Part shown: piece after piece, positions 1 to 7,850 of the stretch
Layout: the number at the start of each line of letters is the position of its first letter
How positions within the stretch are numbered: the first letter of the stretch is position 1
Source of the DNA: Fidelibacterota bacterium
Lineage (GTDB): Bacteria; Fidelibacterota; Marinisomatia; Marinisomatales; UBA1611
Direction: 5' to 3'
DNA length: 26,672 bases
NCBI GenBank assembly: GCA_012964275.1
Contig: DTUG01000111.1
Location: 18,128 to 44,799, forward strand
Notes under the pieces: model-generated
The model's database searches: none
What the model saw: only the letters and a program-made list of their open reading frames with translations
What the model was told of the DNA's origin: nothing
Translations under genes and position numbers: made by a program

Positions 1-2837
1 CCAGAAGACTGCATTTGCTGGATACTTTGAAAAAGGGTCAATGCTGCTTCATTGAGACCTTCCATTGCAGTGTCTTGATTTTGGCCAGCTTGGGTTACCC
101 TCCGTTCCGTTAAATTGGTTTTAGCTTTGTCCATTGATGCATTGGCTTTCCCCATTGCTCGACCCATGACTGGTGTGATGGCAAATGTTTTACGCGATAG
201 ATCCATCATTTGATCCATAATTTTTTTTAATTGATCTTGGAGTACTTGTTGTTGTGCAGCCATGTCTCTCAACCTGGGAGAAGTCCTAGATACTGACTTT
301 ACATCTGAACGCAGTTGTTCTTCCTGCTTGGATAAAAATAAAATATCACGCATGAGTTTTTCAAATTTTTCTGTCATTTCTGCAACTGTTTCCTGCTGGA
401 ACTGTTGTTGTATTTCCATCATCATTTGCTGTAAGGTTTCAAGATTTTGCAGTGATTGTTCGCTGGACTGTCTGGCATGGTTGGAGTTTGCCCGCTGGAG
501 ATTTTTGATGGTTTCTTTCAGATTTTCACCCGTTTCCCGGGTGACAGGATTATTTTCAAGTTCCGCCAGATCCTGAGATGTCTTTTCACTAAACGGTTTT
601 ACCAGCTCAGCTGCATCCTCCATTATTTCCTTTAATGTATTGAATTCTTCAAGATTCCGCTGTTCTTCCTGGGATAACCGAGATAAAGCGGATTTGTCAG
701 TGTCATTAGCTAGATCTGTGATTTCCCTGTCCAGTGCATCCTGTTGCTGAACCAATTGGTCTAGCCGGGTCTTTAGTTCATCCATTTTTTGTTCGGCCTG
801 AAGACGCCTGAAAATATCAAGATAACGATCGAGTTCAATTTCAATCTGATCCATATTACTAGCCATATTCTCTAGAGCTTCCTGTAAAGATTTCATATCC
901 ATGCTTTTCAGGGCTTCTTGTATATCATTTATATTTTTTAGCAACTCTCTTGGGATTAACTCTTGAATTAGTTCTGATAATTCTTTGAATTTTTTCATCA
1001 ATTCTGGCTGAAAAAGCTCATGTTTTTCACCCTGCTGAGTAATGGACTCCATGGCCTCTGTCAATTTTTCGAGGGCTTGCAATTCTTCTTTTGCTTGGTC
1101 GATTATTTCCTTGATTTCCTGTTGGTCCTCCCATTCCAACTCATCAATTTTTAACACGTTTAATTCCATATCTTCAATGCGGTTCTTTAACGATTTGATG
1201 TCTTTCATGCTTGTTAAGAATTCTTCATCCACACTTTGTTCTTGATTTTCCAATGCTTGGTAGAGGTCTGAGAGGGATGGTAACCTGGCAATAAAAGTCC
1301 CCGACACTGTTTTTTTAGGTCCCGAAATTTCATCATTGTCATCCAGCTCAAAGTGATAGTGAACCTCATCTTCCGGCATGAGCATTAAATCAGATAAATT
1401 CCAATGTGTCTTTATTATCTGGGCGGTTGTATCTGTGTTAAGATCCGGTATGGAGAACATTGCTATATAGGGTTCTATCTGCAAGAATTCGGGGCGTTTA
1501 ACCTCATAGGCAACCTGGAGGCTAGTAAAACCATAATCATCTTCTATTTCAAGGTGAAAAGGAATGATCTGGTTGCTGCCTAACGCAACCATTGGTGGTG
1601 GTGTCAGTATATTGAGAATGGGTTCATGATCGGGGATAACGTGGAGACGATAGAGGACGGGATCTCGATTGGTAATACCGCGTGTATCAACCAGGTGTAT
1701 TGAAAATTCACCCATTTCATTCAATGTAAAACTTCCGGATGCTTTTTTCCCAAAAGTTGAAATTGGTCGCGACGTATCATTTAAATTAAGAAAACTGGAT
1801 TTTAGCACCCGATTACTCTCTAAGTTTACCTGGATAACAGAGCCCTTCAGTCCTTGAACTGCCGCTATACTTCCATCCTGTGATTCTGCATTTAGACCAG
1901 AATATGCAGGAGGGATGACAGTTATTTTGAATGATTCTAACGCGGGCCTATCTGTGACAAAGATTGTGTCGGAGGATGATGTAATTTCACCCCAGGCTTC
2001 CCAGAAATATTTAGCTTTTACTACAGCTTCATATGCGTAGTCCTGAAATAATTCCGGCAGTTCGAAATTATAAAGCCCGGTTAGATCTTTTTGCGTTGAG
2101 AACAAAAGTGTCATAGAATCCCGTTTCTGAATTGCCGTCTGTGTAGGTTTCAGGCGCAGGGTAACTGAATCTGGCTCCGCCAGTTTTGCTTGAACCGTCA
2201 CGAATGTTTTTTCCCCACCTAAAATGTGTTGATTGCCGCTTAAACTGAGAAGAACAAAGGGTTCTGGAGCGGGAAATTGTATTTTGTAGTGCTTCCATCG
2301 ATAGAAAGCATTAGCGTTTTCCTGCCAGTGAATAGAAAAAATGAGAATGGTTAAAGACATTATCCCAACGGTCCACTGCTTGATTTGGACCAAATGACTT
2401 TCATCTAAAATATCACTGGCCTTTATTTTATTTAATGTGTCTGATACCTTTTTGATAAAAGAATTTGCCAAGTCCTTGGATTGGTTATTATCCGGATTTT
2501 GCTCCAGTTGAAAGGCATTAAGAATTGTATCCGGTTTTTTAGGAAAACTGGATTTGCCTATTAAATGAGCTAGTGTTTCCCATCGGTATCGTGGATACAG
2601 GTTCTTTTGGATTCTGATTGCCGTTATGATGAGCCATAAAATAATTGTGAACATTAGAACCACCAGGAACCATAAAACTCCTGTTTTTACTTTTGGAGAT
2701 AAATAAAAAACAGATTCCATTAAAAGTCCTATGAGTAAACCAGGTAGTGCGGTCATTAATAAAAAAAGGGAAAAAGCCGCTAAGTCATGCAGGATTCTGA
2801 CGTTCCTTATATTTACTAAATGTTTTTTAATCTTCAT
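1..2837 (-). CDS. DUF4175-like membrane/coiled-coil protein, C-terminus beyond the window
   Basis: An open frame reads without a stop from ATG at 2837 down to base 1, about 945 codons, so the 3' end lies outside. Near the N-terminus there are hydrophobic segments at about residues 17-42, 54-76 and 153-168. Residues about 190-490 look like beta-rich, Ig-like extracytoplasmic repeats (for example DDYGF and PPAYSG). From about residue 515 onward the protein is almost entirely Glu/Gln/Lys/Leu-rich coiled coil. This layout matches the DUF4175 family, large membrane proteins of unknown function. Such genes are often found with MoxR ATPase, DUF58 and von Willebrand A genes of the Bat/aerotolerance type, which would lie to the left; that is family knowledge and is not seen here. 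The start overlaps the stop of the DUF4159 gene by one base (TAATG), so the two are probably translationally coupled. An envelope-stress or cell-surface role is only an inference. Confidence 0.8.
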   Translation of the reverse strand, partial: MKIKKHLVNIRNVRILHDLAAFSLFLLMTALPGLLIGLLMESVFYLSPKVKTGVLWFLVVLMFTIILWLIITAIRIQKNLYPRYRWETLAHLIGKSSFPKKPDTILNAFQLEQNPDNNQSKDLANSFIKKVSDTLNKIKASDILDESHLVQIKQWTVGIMSLTILIFSIHWQENANAFYRWKHYKIQFPAPEPFVLLSLSGNQHILGGEKTFVTVQAKLAEPDSVTLRLKPTQTAIQKRDSMTLLFSTQKDLTGLYNFELPELFQDYAYEAVVKAKYFWEAWGEITSSSDTIFVTDRPALESFKITVIPPAYSGLNAESQDGSIAAVQGLKGSVIQVNLESNRVLKSSFLNLNDTSRPISTFGKKASGSFTLNEMGEFSIHLVDTRGITNRDPVLYRLHVIPDHEPILNILTPPPMVALGSNQIIPFHLEIEDDYGFTSLQVAYEVKRPEFLQIEPYIAMFSIPDLNTDTTAQIIKTHWNLSDLMLMPEDEVHYHFELDDNDEISGPKKTVSGTFIARLPSLSDLYQALENQEQSVDEEFLTSMKDIKSLKNRIEDMELNVLKIDELEWEDQQEIKEIIDQAKEELQALEKLTEAMESITQQGEKHELFQPELMKKFKELSELIQELIPRELLKNINDIQEALKSMDMKSLQEALENMASNMDQIEIELDRYLDIFRRLQAEQKMDELKTRLDQLVQQQDALDREITDLANDTDKSALSRLSQEEQRNLEEFNTLKEIMEDAAELVKPFSEKTSQDLAELENNPVTRETGENLKETIKNLQRANSNHARQSSEQSLQNLETLQQMMMEIQQQFQQETVAEMTEKFEKLMRDILFLSKQEEQLRSDVKSVSRTSPRLRDMAAQQQVLQDQLKKIMDQMMDLSRKTFAITPVMGRAMGKANASMDKAKTNLTERRVTQAGQNQDTAMEGLNEAALTLFQSIQQMQSS

Positions 2838-3508
2838 TATTGTGTTAAAGCAAAATAGATAATATTAACACCCATTTTCAGGGCAGCTTCCCGAATGGAC
2901 AAGGGGTCATTATGTACAGATCCATCTTCCCATCCATCTCCTAAATCACTCTCATAAGTGTAAAGAACAACCAACCGGTCATTGTGGAACAACCCCAATG
3001 CCTGTGGCGGTTTGTTATCGTGTTCGTGTACTTTTGGGAGTCCTTTTTCAAATTTGTAAAATGAAGAAAAAACGGCATGATTATACGGTAATTCCAGAAA
3101 GTCTTTATTTGGGAATACACGTTTCATTTCACGGCGAAACGATTCGTCCATTCCATAGTTATCGTCTGCATGTAAAAATGCTCCGTTCAACAAGAAAGAC
3201 CGAAGTGCTATGATTTCGTCTTCAGTGAATCGAATATTACCGTGACCAGTCAAATATAGATATGGAAAATGTCCAGCATCACCATCTGTCAATTTAATAC
3301 GTGTCTCTTCCCCAGTTTGGGATATTGGTGTATTGGTACGAAGATAGCGTAGCAAATTCGGAATACTGCTGGGATCACTATACCAGTCTCCACCGCCCCC
3401 GTAGTGGATTCGAGCAATGGTAAATTGCTGAGAGAAACCTAATGATATAACGAATAAAATAATCAGGTATTGCCTAACCACCCTGTGAGAATGTTTCATT
3501 ACCAACAT
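2837..3508 (-). CDS. DUF4159 domain protein, exported
   Basis: About 223 residues. I chose the ATG at 3508 because AAGGA lies 4 bases upstream and the protein then begins with a signal peptide ending near LGFSQQ. An earlier in-frame start at 3598 adds 30 residues that include a second hydrophobic stretch and would spoil the signal peptide; it also abuts the divergent gene. The mature part opens with RIHYGGGGDWYSDP and contains YLTGHG, a DDNYG loop, and LPYNHAVF, all typical of DUF4159. That domain is thought to have a glutamine-amidotransferase-like (ThuA-like) fold but has no established activity. It is co-translated with the DUF4175-like gene. DUF4159 and DUF4175 genes commonly occur together with MoxR/BatA-type genes, so a shared envelope function is likely, but the reaction, if any, is unknown. 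Confidence 0.85.
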   Translation of the reverse strand: MLVMKHSHRVVRQYLIILFVISLGFSQQFTIARIHYGGGGDWYSDPSSIPNLLRYLRTNTPISQTGEETRIKLTDGDAGHFPYLYLTGHGNIRFTEDEIIALRSFLLNGAFLHADDNYGMDESFRREMKRVFPNKDFLELPYNHAVFSSFYKFEKGLPKVHEHDNKPPQALGLFHNDRLVVLYTYESDLGDGWEDGSVHNDPLSIREAALKMGVNIIYFALTQ

Positions 3509-3572
3509 TTGTTCCTTATTATCCAAAAGGAAAATTAGGACGAAAAAATACAGTCTCCCCTTGCAAAAGAGG

Positions 3573-3593
3573 TTGGAATCCCTGAATTTCCAA
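3573..3593. promoter_or_regulatory. Inverted repeat in the short divergent intergenic region
   Basis: TTGGAA (3573-3578) and TTCCAA (3588-3593) form a perfect 6-base inverted repeat with a 9-base spacer. It ends 5 bases before the ATG at 3599, within the 90-base gap between two divergent genes. No clear Shine-Dalgarno precedes that ATG. The repeat could be an operator or a 5'-UTR hairpin. A 6-base repeat can occur by chance, so confidence is low. Confidence 0.25.
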
Positions 3594-3598
3594 GACAA

Positions 3599-5449
3599 AT
3601 GTATTTAACCAAACCAACTCGGTTTTTTCTGCTTTTTGTTTTTTCGGTTAATCTGGTTGGACAAACGCTTGAGAAAAAGAAACCCAAGACGTTCCTTTTT
3701 GGCCTGATAAAATTTGACACTAGCTCACCTTATGAAGAAGGTTACTGGGTCGACAGATGGTTTCGGGCTCGAGAATTTTCCACCCCTGTTACTTTTATGC
3801 CGATTGAAATACGCTATGGCGGCGGGTTTAATGGGAAGTTTAGCGGTTCGGTGGCAAATCCATCTATGGATGATATGGATAATTGGATTTGGTATGATGA
3901 AGATGTTGAACCTTTTGATCAAGGTGTTGAAAATATCTGGGGGACTGCTCTTGATATTGATCTGGGAATGATTAATATTCCCCATTTTGTTATGAAAACG
4001 AGCTGGATGAATGTTCTTACAGGGTTAAATTATCGTTCCAGTTCAATTTTAATTCCTAAGGAAATTCCATCAGATTGGAGCGTTGGTACTCAGCTCGATG
4101 GAGAAACAAGAAAATTCTCACCATCTGTCACAGAATATCTGATCACTAATAACTTACAGTGGCAGCCATTTAACTGGTGGTACATGAATTTTCGCTATGG
4201 GTATGGATGGGCATCTTCTATCTTTTATATGGATCCAAACACGGAACAAATCAGTTCTACCCCAAACGGTACTGGTACATCCATGGCATCCGCTCTTGGC
4301 ATGCGTTTTATTATTGATCCTGGAAAAGCAAATCGGTTTTCAATTGGGGTGGATTTACGACACTCTTATACTAAAATAAACAATATTAGTGACCCTGATG
4401 ATGTAACGCCTATAAACCGATTTGACTTGGCTAATTATGGAATCTATTTTACTCTTTCGGCTTTTTATGGTGGTAAAAACACAGTAGGGGACGTAGCTAA
4501 AAAGACTTATTTTCGAAAAGACTATATTTCTGCCAGGAAAAAATTTATTGAATTTCTAACCCAATATCCTTCTCATGCAAATCGGTATCGAGCTGAGATG
4601 TACGTGAAGGAATGTGACCGAAAAATTCCTTATCAGATCATGGATGAAGGATTGTTTTTTGACGATCAAGGAGAAACTGAAAGAGCCCTAAGAAAATACC
4701 TTACTGCTAAATCAAAGGTAGTTACGAATGATACTCTTATTATAGATGCTTTAGATTTTCGAATAGATGAAATTGCTCGGAAATGGATGGATCAGGCAGA
4801 AATGATTCTTGGTGAAAAACAATATGTGGAAGCTTATCAAATGGTAAAAAAAGTTGCCCAGTTTTCAGACATAGGTACAATGGAATTGAAGCGTTTTCAG
4901 TCTTATGTTGTGCTGGGCGAAGGTAAAAAGTTGCAATCTATACTTATTATAGGAAAAGCTATGGATAGATATGCCGAAGCATTAGAAATGAACGAAGCAC
5001 TAGAATTTGAGGTCAAAGCGTTGCAATACCAGGCTGGTATTCAACTGGCAAATCTTGCTGACAAAGCGGATGAATTCGAGGAAATTCAACTGGCCATACA
5101 ATCACTAGAAAGAGCGCGTGAATTTGCTGCTGGTATTGGGAATAGAAACGAACAACTCCTGAAGGATTTAAAAGCAAAGTTAAGCAGGCTTGATGAGCAT
5201 AAAGCCAGAATAGGAATTAATTCCCGTATGGAAGATGGTAGAGATATCCAAGCACTGGCGCGATCACCTCGGCTGGAAATTGGGATGACCGTTCCTCAAA
5301 TACAGGAATTACTGGGAGAGCCTCATGAAAAAGTTTTAAGAGAAAACGGTATTGATTCTTCTGAGCAACTGTGGATTTATTATATCAAGGATGGTACACT
5401 GCAGTTATCATTTCAGGATTACCTTCTATTTAAAATCGAAGAGATATAA
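3599..5449 (+). CDS. Composite envelope protein: barrel-like region, TPR-like helices, BamE-like C-terminus
   Basis: 616 residues. A signal peptide occupies residues 1-22 (ending LVGQ), which supports the ATG at 3599. Residues about 60-295 are rich in Trp, Tyr, Gly and alternating polar/hydrophobic strands (for example IRYGGGF, MNFRYGYGWASS, YGIYFTLSAFYGG), as in outer-membrane beta-barrel strands. Residues about 300-550 are helical and TPR/YfiO-like, starting with KKFIEFLTQYPSHANRYRAE. Residues about 558-616 contain GMTVPQIQELLGEP followed by LWIYY and a final beta hairpin, the usual pattern of the SmpA/BamE fold. I do not recognise a named family for the whole. It sits between the DUF4159/DUF4175 pair (divergent) and an EnvC-like gene (same strand, 83 bases on). 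An outer-membrane role is inferred, not shown. Confidence 0.75.
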   Translation: MYLTKPTRFFLLFVFSVNLVGQTLEKKKPKTFLFGLIKFDTSSPYEEGYWVDRWFRAREFSTPVTFMPIEIRYGGGFNGKFSGSVANPSMDDMDNWIWYDEDVEPFDQGVENIWGTALDIDLGMINIPHFVMKTSWMNVLTGLNYRSSSILIPKEIPSDWSVGTQLDGETRKFSPSVTEYLITNNLQWQPFNWWYMNFRYGYGWASSIFYMDPNTEQISSTPNGTGTSMASALGMRFIIDPGKANRFSIGVDLRHSYTKINNISDPDDVTPINRFDLANYGIYFTLSAFYGGKNTVGDVAKKTYFRKDYISARKKFIEFLTQYPSHANRYRAEMYVKECDRKIPYQIMDEGLFFDDQGETERALRKYLTAKSKVVTNDTLIIDALDFRIDEIARKWMDQAEMILGEKQYVEAYQMVKKVAQFSDIGTMELKRFQSYVVLGEGKKLQSILIIGKAMDRYAEALEMNEALEFEVKALQYQAGIQLANLADKADEFEEIQLAIQSLERAREFAAGIGNRNEQLLKDLKAKLSRLDEHKARIGINSRMEDGRDIQALARSPRLEIGMTVPQIQELLGEPHEKVLRENGIDSSEQLWIYYIKDGTLQLSFQDYLLFKIEEI

Positions 5450-5489
5450 TCTTTGAATAATTTGATTTTTCAACTTCTATAGTATCAAA

Positions 5490-5509
5490 TCTCCGTTGTA
5501 TAGCGGAGA
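5490..5509 (+). other. Small hairpin upstream of the envC-like gene
   Basis: TCTCCG (5490-5495) and CGGAGA (5504-5509) can pair into a 6-base stem with an 8-base loop, in the 83-base gap between two same-strand genes. No T-run follows, so it is not a good intrinsic terminator. It could stabilise or attenuate the transcript, or mean nothing. Confidence 0.25.
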
Positions 5510-5532
5510 CGAATCTGGGTAGTTTTAAGATT

Positions 5533-6732
5533 GTGAAGAATCTGCAATACATTCTATTTCTTTTTATCAGTTTTTCGCAGATATATATGCAAACTTCCCA
5601 GCGTGATTATAATGAAGAGCTTCGGTATCAGAATGAAGCTATAAATGCAATGAAAAAGGAAATGGATGATTTGCGTACTAAAATCCGTAAAACCAATACA
5701 AAGGAGGTTACAACAGCTAAACGAATTACAAATTTGGATGAAGAAATTGCATTGGTTAGCAAATTGATCCAGTCTTTAAAGAACGAAGAACAAAAAACTA
5801 AAAACAGGGTACAGATTCTTGAGAAGGAGATCAAATCCAAGGAAGAAGAACTAGAACTGCTCAAGTTAAGATACGAACAGCGTGTTGTAAATACGTACAT
5901 GAGAGGCAGATTATCGAACCTTGAAAAGGTATTATCTTCCACATCCTGGCGACAGGCAGTCTATCGTACTCAGTACCTGAAAGTAATTTCTGAAATTGAA
6001 CAGGAGATGACCAAACAGATCGAATCTCTGCTAATCCAGATCAGTAAGCAGAAACTGGAGCTGGAGTCTGTATTACGGAACAACTTGGCACTAAAGCGGG
6101 AAAAGAGAAAACAGATGTCATCTTTAAGGAAAATGAGGATAAAACGGAAAAAAGAACTAACTCGAATTCGCCAGGATAAGAATGCTTTAGCTAATTATAT
6201 CCAGGAGAAAAGTGCCGGCATAAAACAATTAGAGGGAATTATTAAAAAGGTTTTGGAAGACAAGGCGAGGTTTGAAAGAGAAGAACGTATACGTCAACAG
6301 CAGGAAACTCTCCAGACAAAAAGTTTTAATACCCTTAGAGGACAACTTCCGTGGCCAGCCAGCGGACGGGTCATTTCGAAGTTTGGGAAACAGTGGAATG
6401 CAAAGTTGAAAACAACAACCGATAATCCCGGGATTGATATTAAAGGTAAACCCGGGTCTGCCATACGATCCGTCTTGAACGGTGTGGTGACAACTATAAC
6501 CTATATACGGGGGTATGGGACAACGGTCATTATTGATCATGGTGGTGGTTTTTATACAGTCTACAGTCACGTAACTAATATTCAGACTCATGTTGATAGT
6601 GAAGTACGAAGCGGAGATGTAATAGCCTACATGGGCGATTCAGGATCAATTAATGGTTCAAAGCTGCATTTTGAAATTTGGGGTAAAGGACAAAAACTAA
6701 ACCCGGAGAAATGGTTGGCGAAACAACAATAA
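5533..6732 (+). CDS. envC: EnvC-like murein hydrolase activator (coiled coil plus LytM/M23 domain)
   Basis: 399 residues from a GTG start; the choice is supported by the signal peptide that follows at once (LFLFISFSQIYMQ). Residues about 25-255 form a long coiled coil rich in Lys, Glu and Arg, and residues about 270-399 form a LytM/peptidase M23 domain (LPWPASGRVISKFG, YGTTVIIDHGGGFYTVYSH, KLHFEIW, LNPEKWL). This is the EnvC/NlpD pattern: a periplasmic protein that switches on cell-wall amidases at division. In active M23 enzymes the first zinc ligand is the His of an HxGIDI motif. Here that position is Asn (NPGIDI), while the Asp and the later HFEI His remain. That favours an activator over a peptidase. 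The 3' end overlaps the next gene by 22 bases. Confidence 0.88.
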   Translation: MKNLQYILFLFISFSQIYMQTSQRDYNEELRYQNEAINAMKKEMDDLRTKIRKTNTKEVTTAKRITNLDEEIALVSKLIQSLKNEEQKTKNRVQILEKEIKSKEEELELLKLRYEQRVVNTYMRGRLSNLEKVLSSTSWRQAVYRTQYLKVISEIEQEMTKQIESLLIQISKQKLELESVLRNNLALKREKRKQMSSLRKMRIKRKKELTRIRQDKNALANYIQEKSAGIKQLEGIIKKVLEDKARFEREERIRQQQETLQTKSFNTLRGQLPWPASGRVISKFGKQWNAKLKTTTDNPGIDIKGKPGSAIRSVLNGVVTTITYIRGYGTTVIIDHGGGFYTVYSHVTNIQTHVDSEVRSGDVIAYMGDSGSINGSKLHFEIWGKGQKLNPEKWLAKQQ

Positions 6733-7850
6733 CATTGGATCTATTATCAGCGCAAAATGTGACCTGGGAGCGACTGACGCGTGTAACTAAATCTAACAAT
6801 ATTGGTAGTGCTTATCTTTTTTTCGGACCTCCAGGTGCGGGGAAAGAGGGTCTAGCCATTAAATTTGCCCAATTAATGAATTGTAATGATGGGGATAACC
6901 AGATATGTAATATTTGCCCATCTTGTGTCCGGTTCAAACAACTGCAGCACGAAAAACTAAAAATTATTGTTCCACTACCGACACCGAAAAAGAATACTAA
7001 GGATTCGGAAAGTAAAACAGACTTTGTTCTTGATAACTACACGCAATGCATATCAAAAAAGGCCCAAGATTTGCTGTTTAAAATTCAGATTCCAAAGGCG
7101 AACCGTATTCTAATTCAATCAATACGGGAATTACGCCGATCCTTATACTTGAAAAATGATCCTGCAGGCAGGAATATTGTACTTATTCTTGATGCTCATC
7201 TCTTATCAGCTGGGCAGGCTGAAGCAGCCAATGCTTTGCTGAAAATACTTGAAGAACCGCCAGAAAACACAACTCTGGTTTTGGTCACTGACTATAAAGA
7301 ATTGTTGCTTCAGACAATAATATCGCGTTGTCAGCAAATTGCTATACCACGGCTGCCAAATGATTTTATACTTGCATGGCTTATCGATCATAATCTTGAT
7401 GCTGAGGATGCCAAATTCGTTACTGGATTAAGCAGGGGGAATATCCATCAAGCGCGGAATTTATCCTCCCAGCCGGTGGAAGATATTATTAATCTGATGC
7501 AATCATTGGTGCAGACAGTTATTTCCCAGGACCCGGATAAGTGGCGGGCATTTACCCAAACCTATGGGAAATTAGCCAGTCAGAATCTCACTGAATTCAA
7601 CTATCATTTCAGTTTGGTAACACTCTGGTTTCGAGAAGCTTATCTTTTGCGCAAAGGTCTCAGAAGTGATTTTATAGGTACTTCGCTCCAATCAGATTTT
7701 ATATTATTTAATGAATCGTTTCCCCGTGCTGATTTGACGGCCATATCATTTTGTCTGGAAGATACTCTTGAAGCAATACCACAAAATTTATACATGCCTT
7801 TAATTTTGACAAATTTGTTGCTTGATATACAAAAATATTTACATGGATGA
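6711..7850 (+). CDS. holB: DNA polymerase III subunit delta' (clamp loader)
   Basis: 379 residues. This is the AAA+ delta' subunit of the clamp loader, which loads the beta sliding clamp onto primed DNA. A Walker A-like GPPGAGK is at 39-45, followed by four zinc-binding Cys at 58, 66, 69 and 72 (C-x7-C-x2-C-x2-C). Next come NALLKILEEPPENT and an SRC motif, all characteristic of the delta'/gamma family. The ATG at 6711 lies inside the envC-like gene; GGAG is only 2 bases away, so spacing is poor. A TTG at 6735, just after the envC stop, is an alternative that would shorten the protein by 8 residues. The stop overlaps the metG start (ATGA), indicating translational coupling. The tau/gamma gene is not in the window. 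Confidence 0.92.
   Translation: MVGETTITLDLLSAQNVTWERLTRVTKSNNIGSAYLFFGPPGAGKEGLAIKFAQLMNCNDGDNQICNICPSCVRFKQLQHEKLKIIVPLPTPKKNTKDSESKTDFVLDNYTQCISKKAQDLLFKIQIPKANRILIQSIRELRRSLYLKNDPAGRNIVLILDAHLLSAGQAEAANALLKILEEPPENTTLVLVTDYKELLLQTIISRCQQIAIPRLPNDFILAWLIDHNLDAEDAKFVTGLSRGNIHQARNLSSQPVEDIINLMQSLVQTVISQDPDKWRAFTQTYGKLASQNLTEFNYHFSLVTLWFREAYLLRKGLRSDFIGTSLQSDFILFNESFPRADLTAISFCLEDTLEAIPQNLYMPLILTNLLLDIQKYLHG

Noticed and set aside
262..1857. Several plus-strand open frames in the first 1.9 kb
   Set aside because: They lie opposite the continuous minus-strand DUF4175-like gene; Ser/Cys-rich translations are the antisense of its Glu/Gln/Lys coiled coil.
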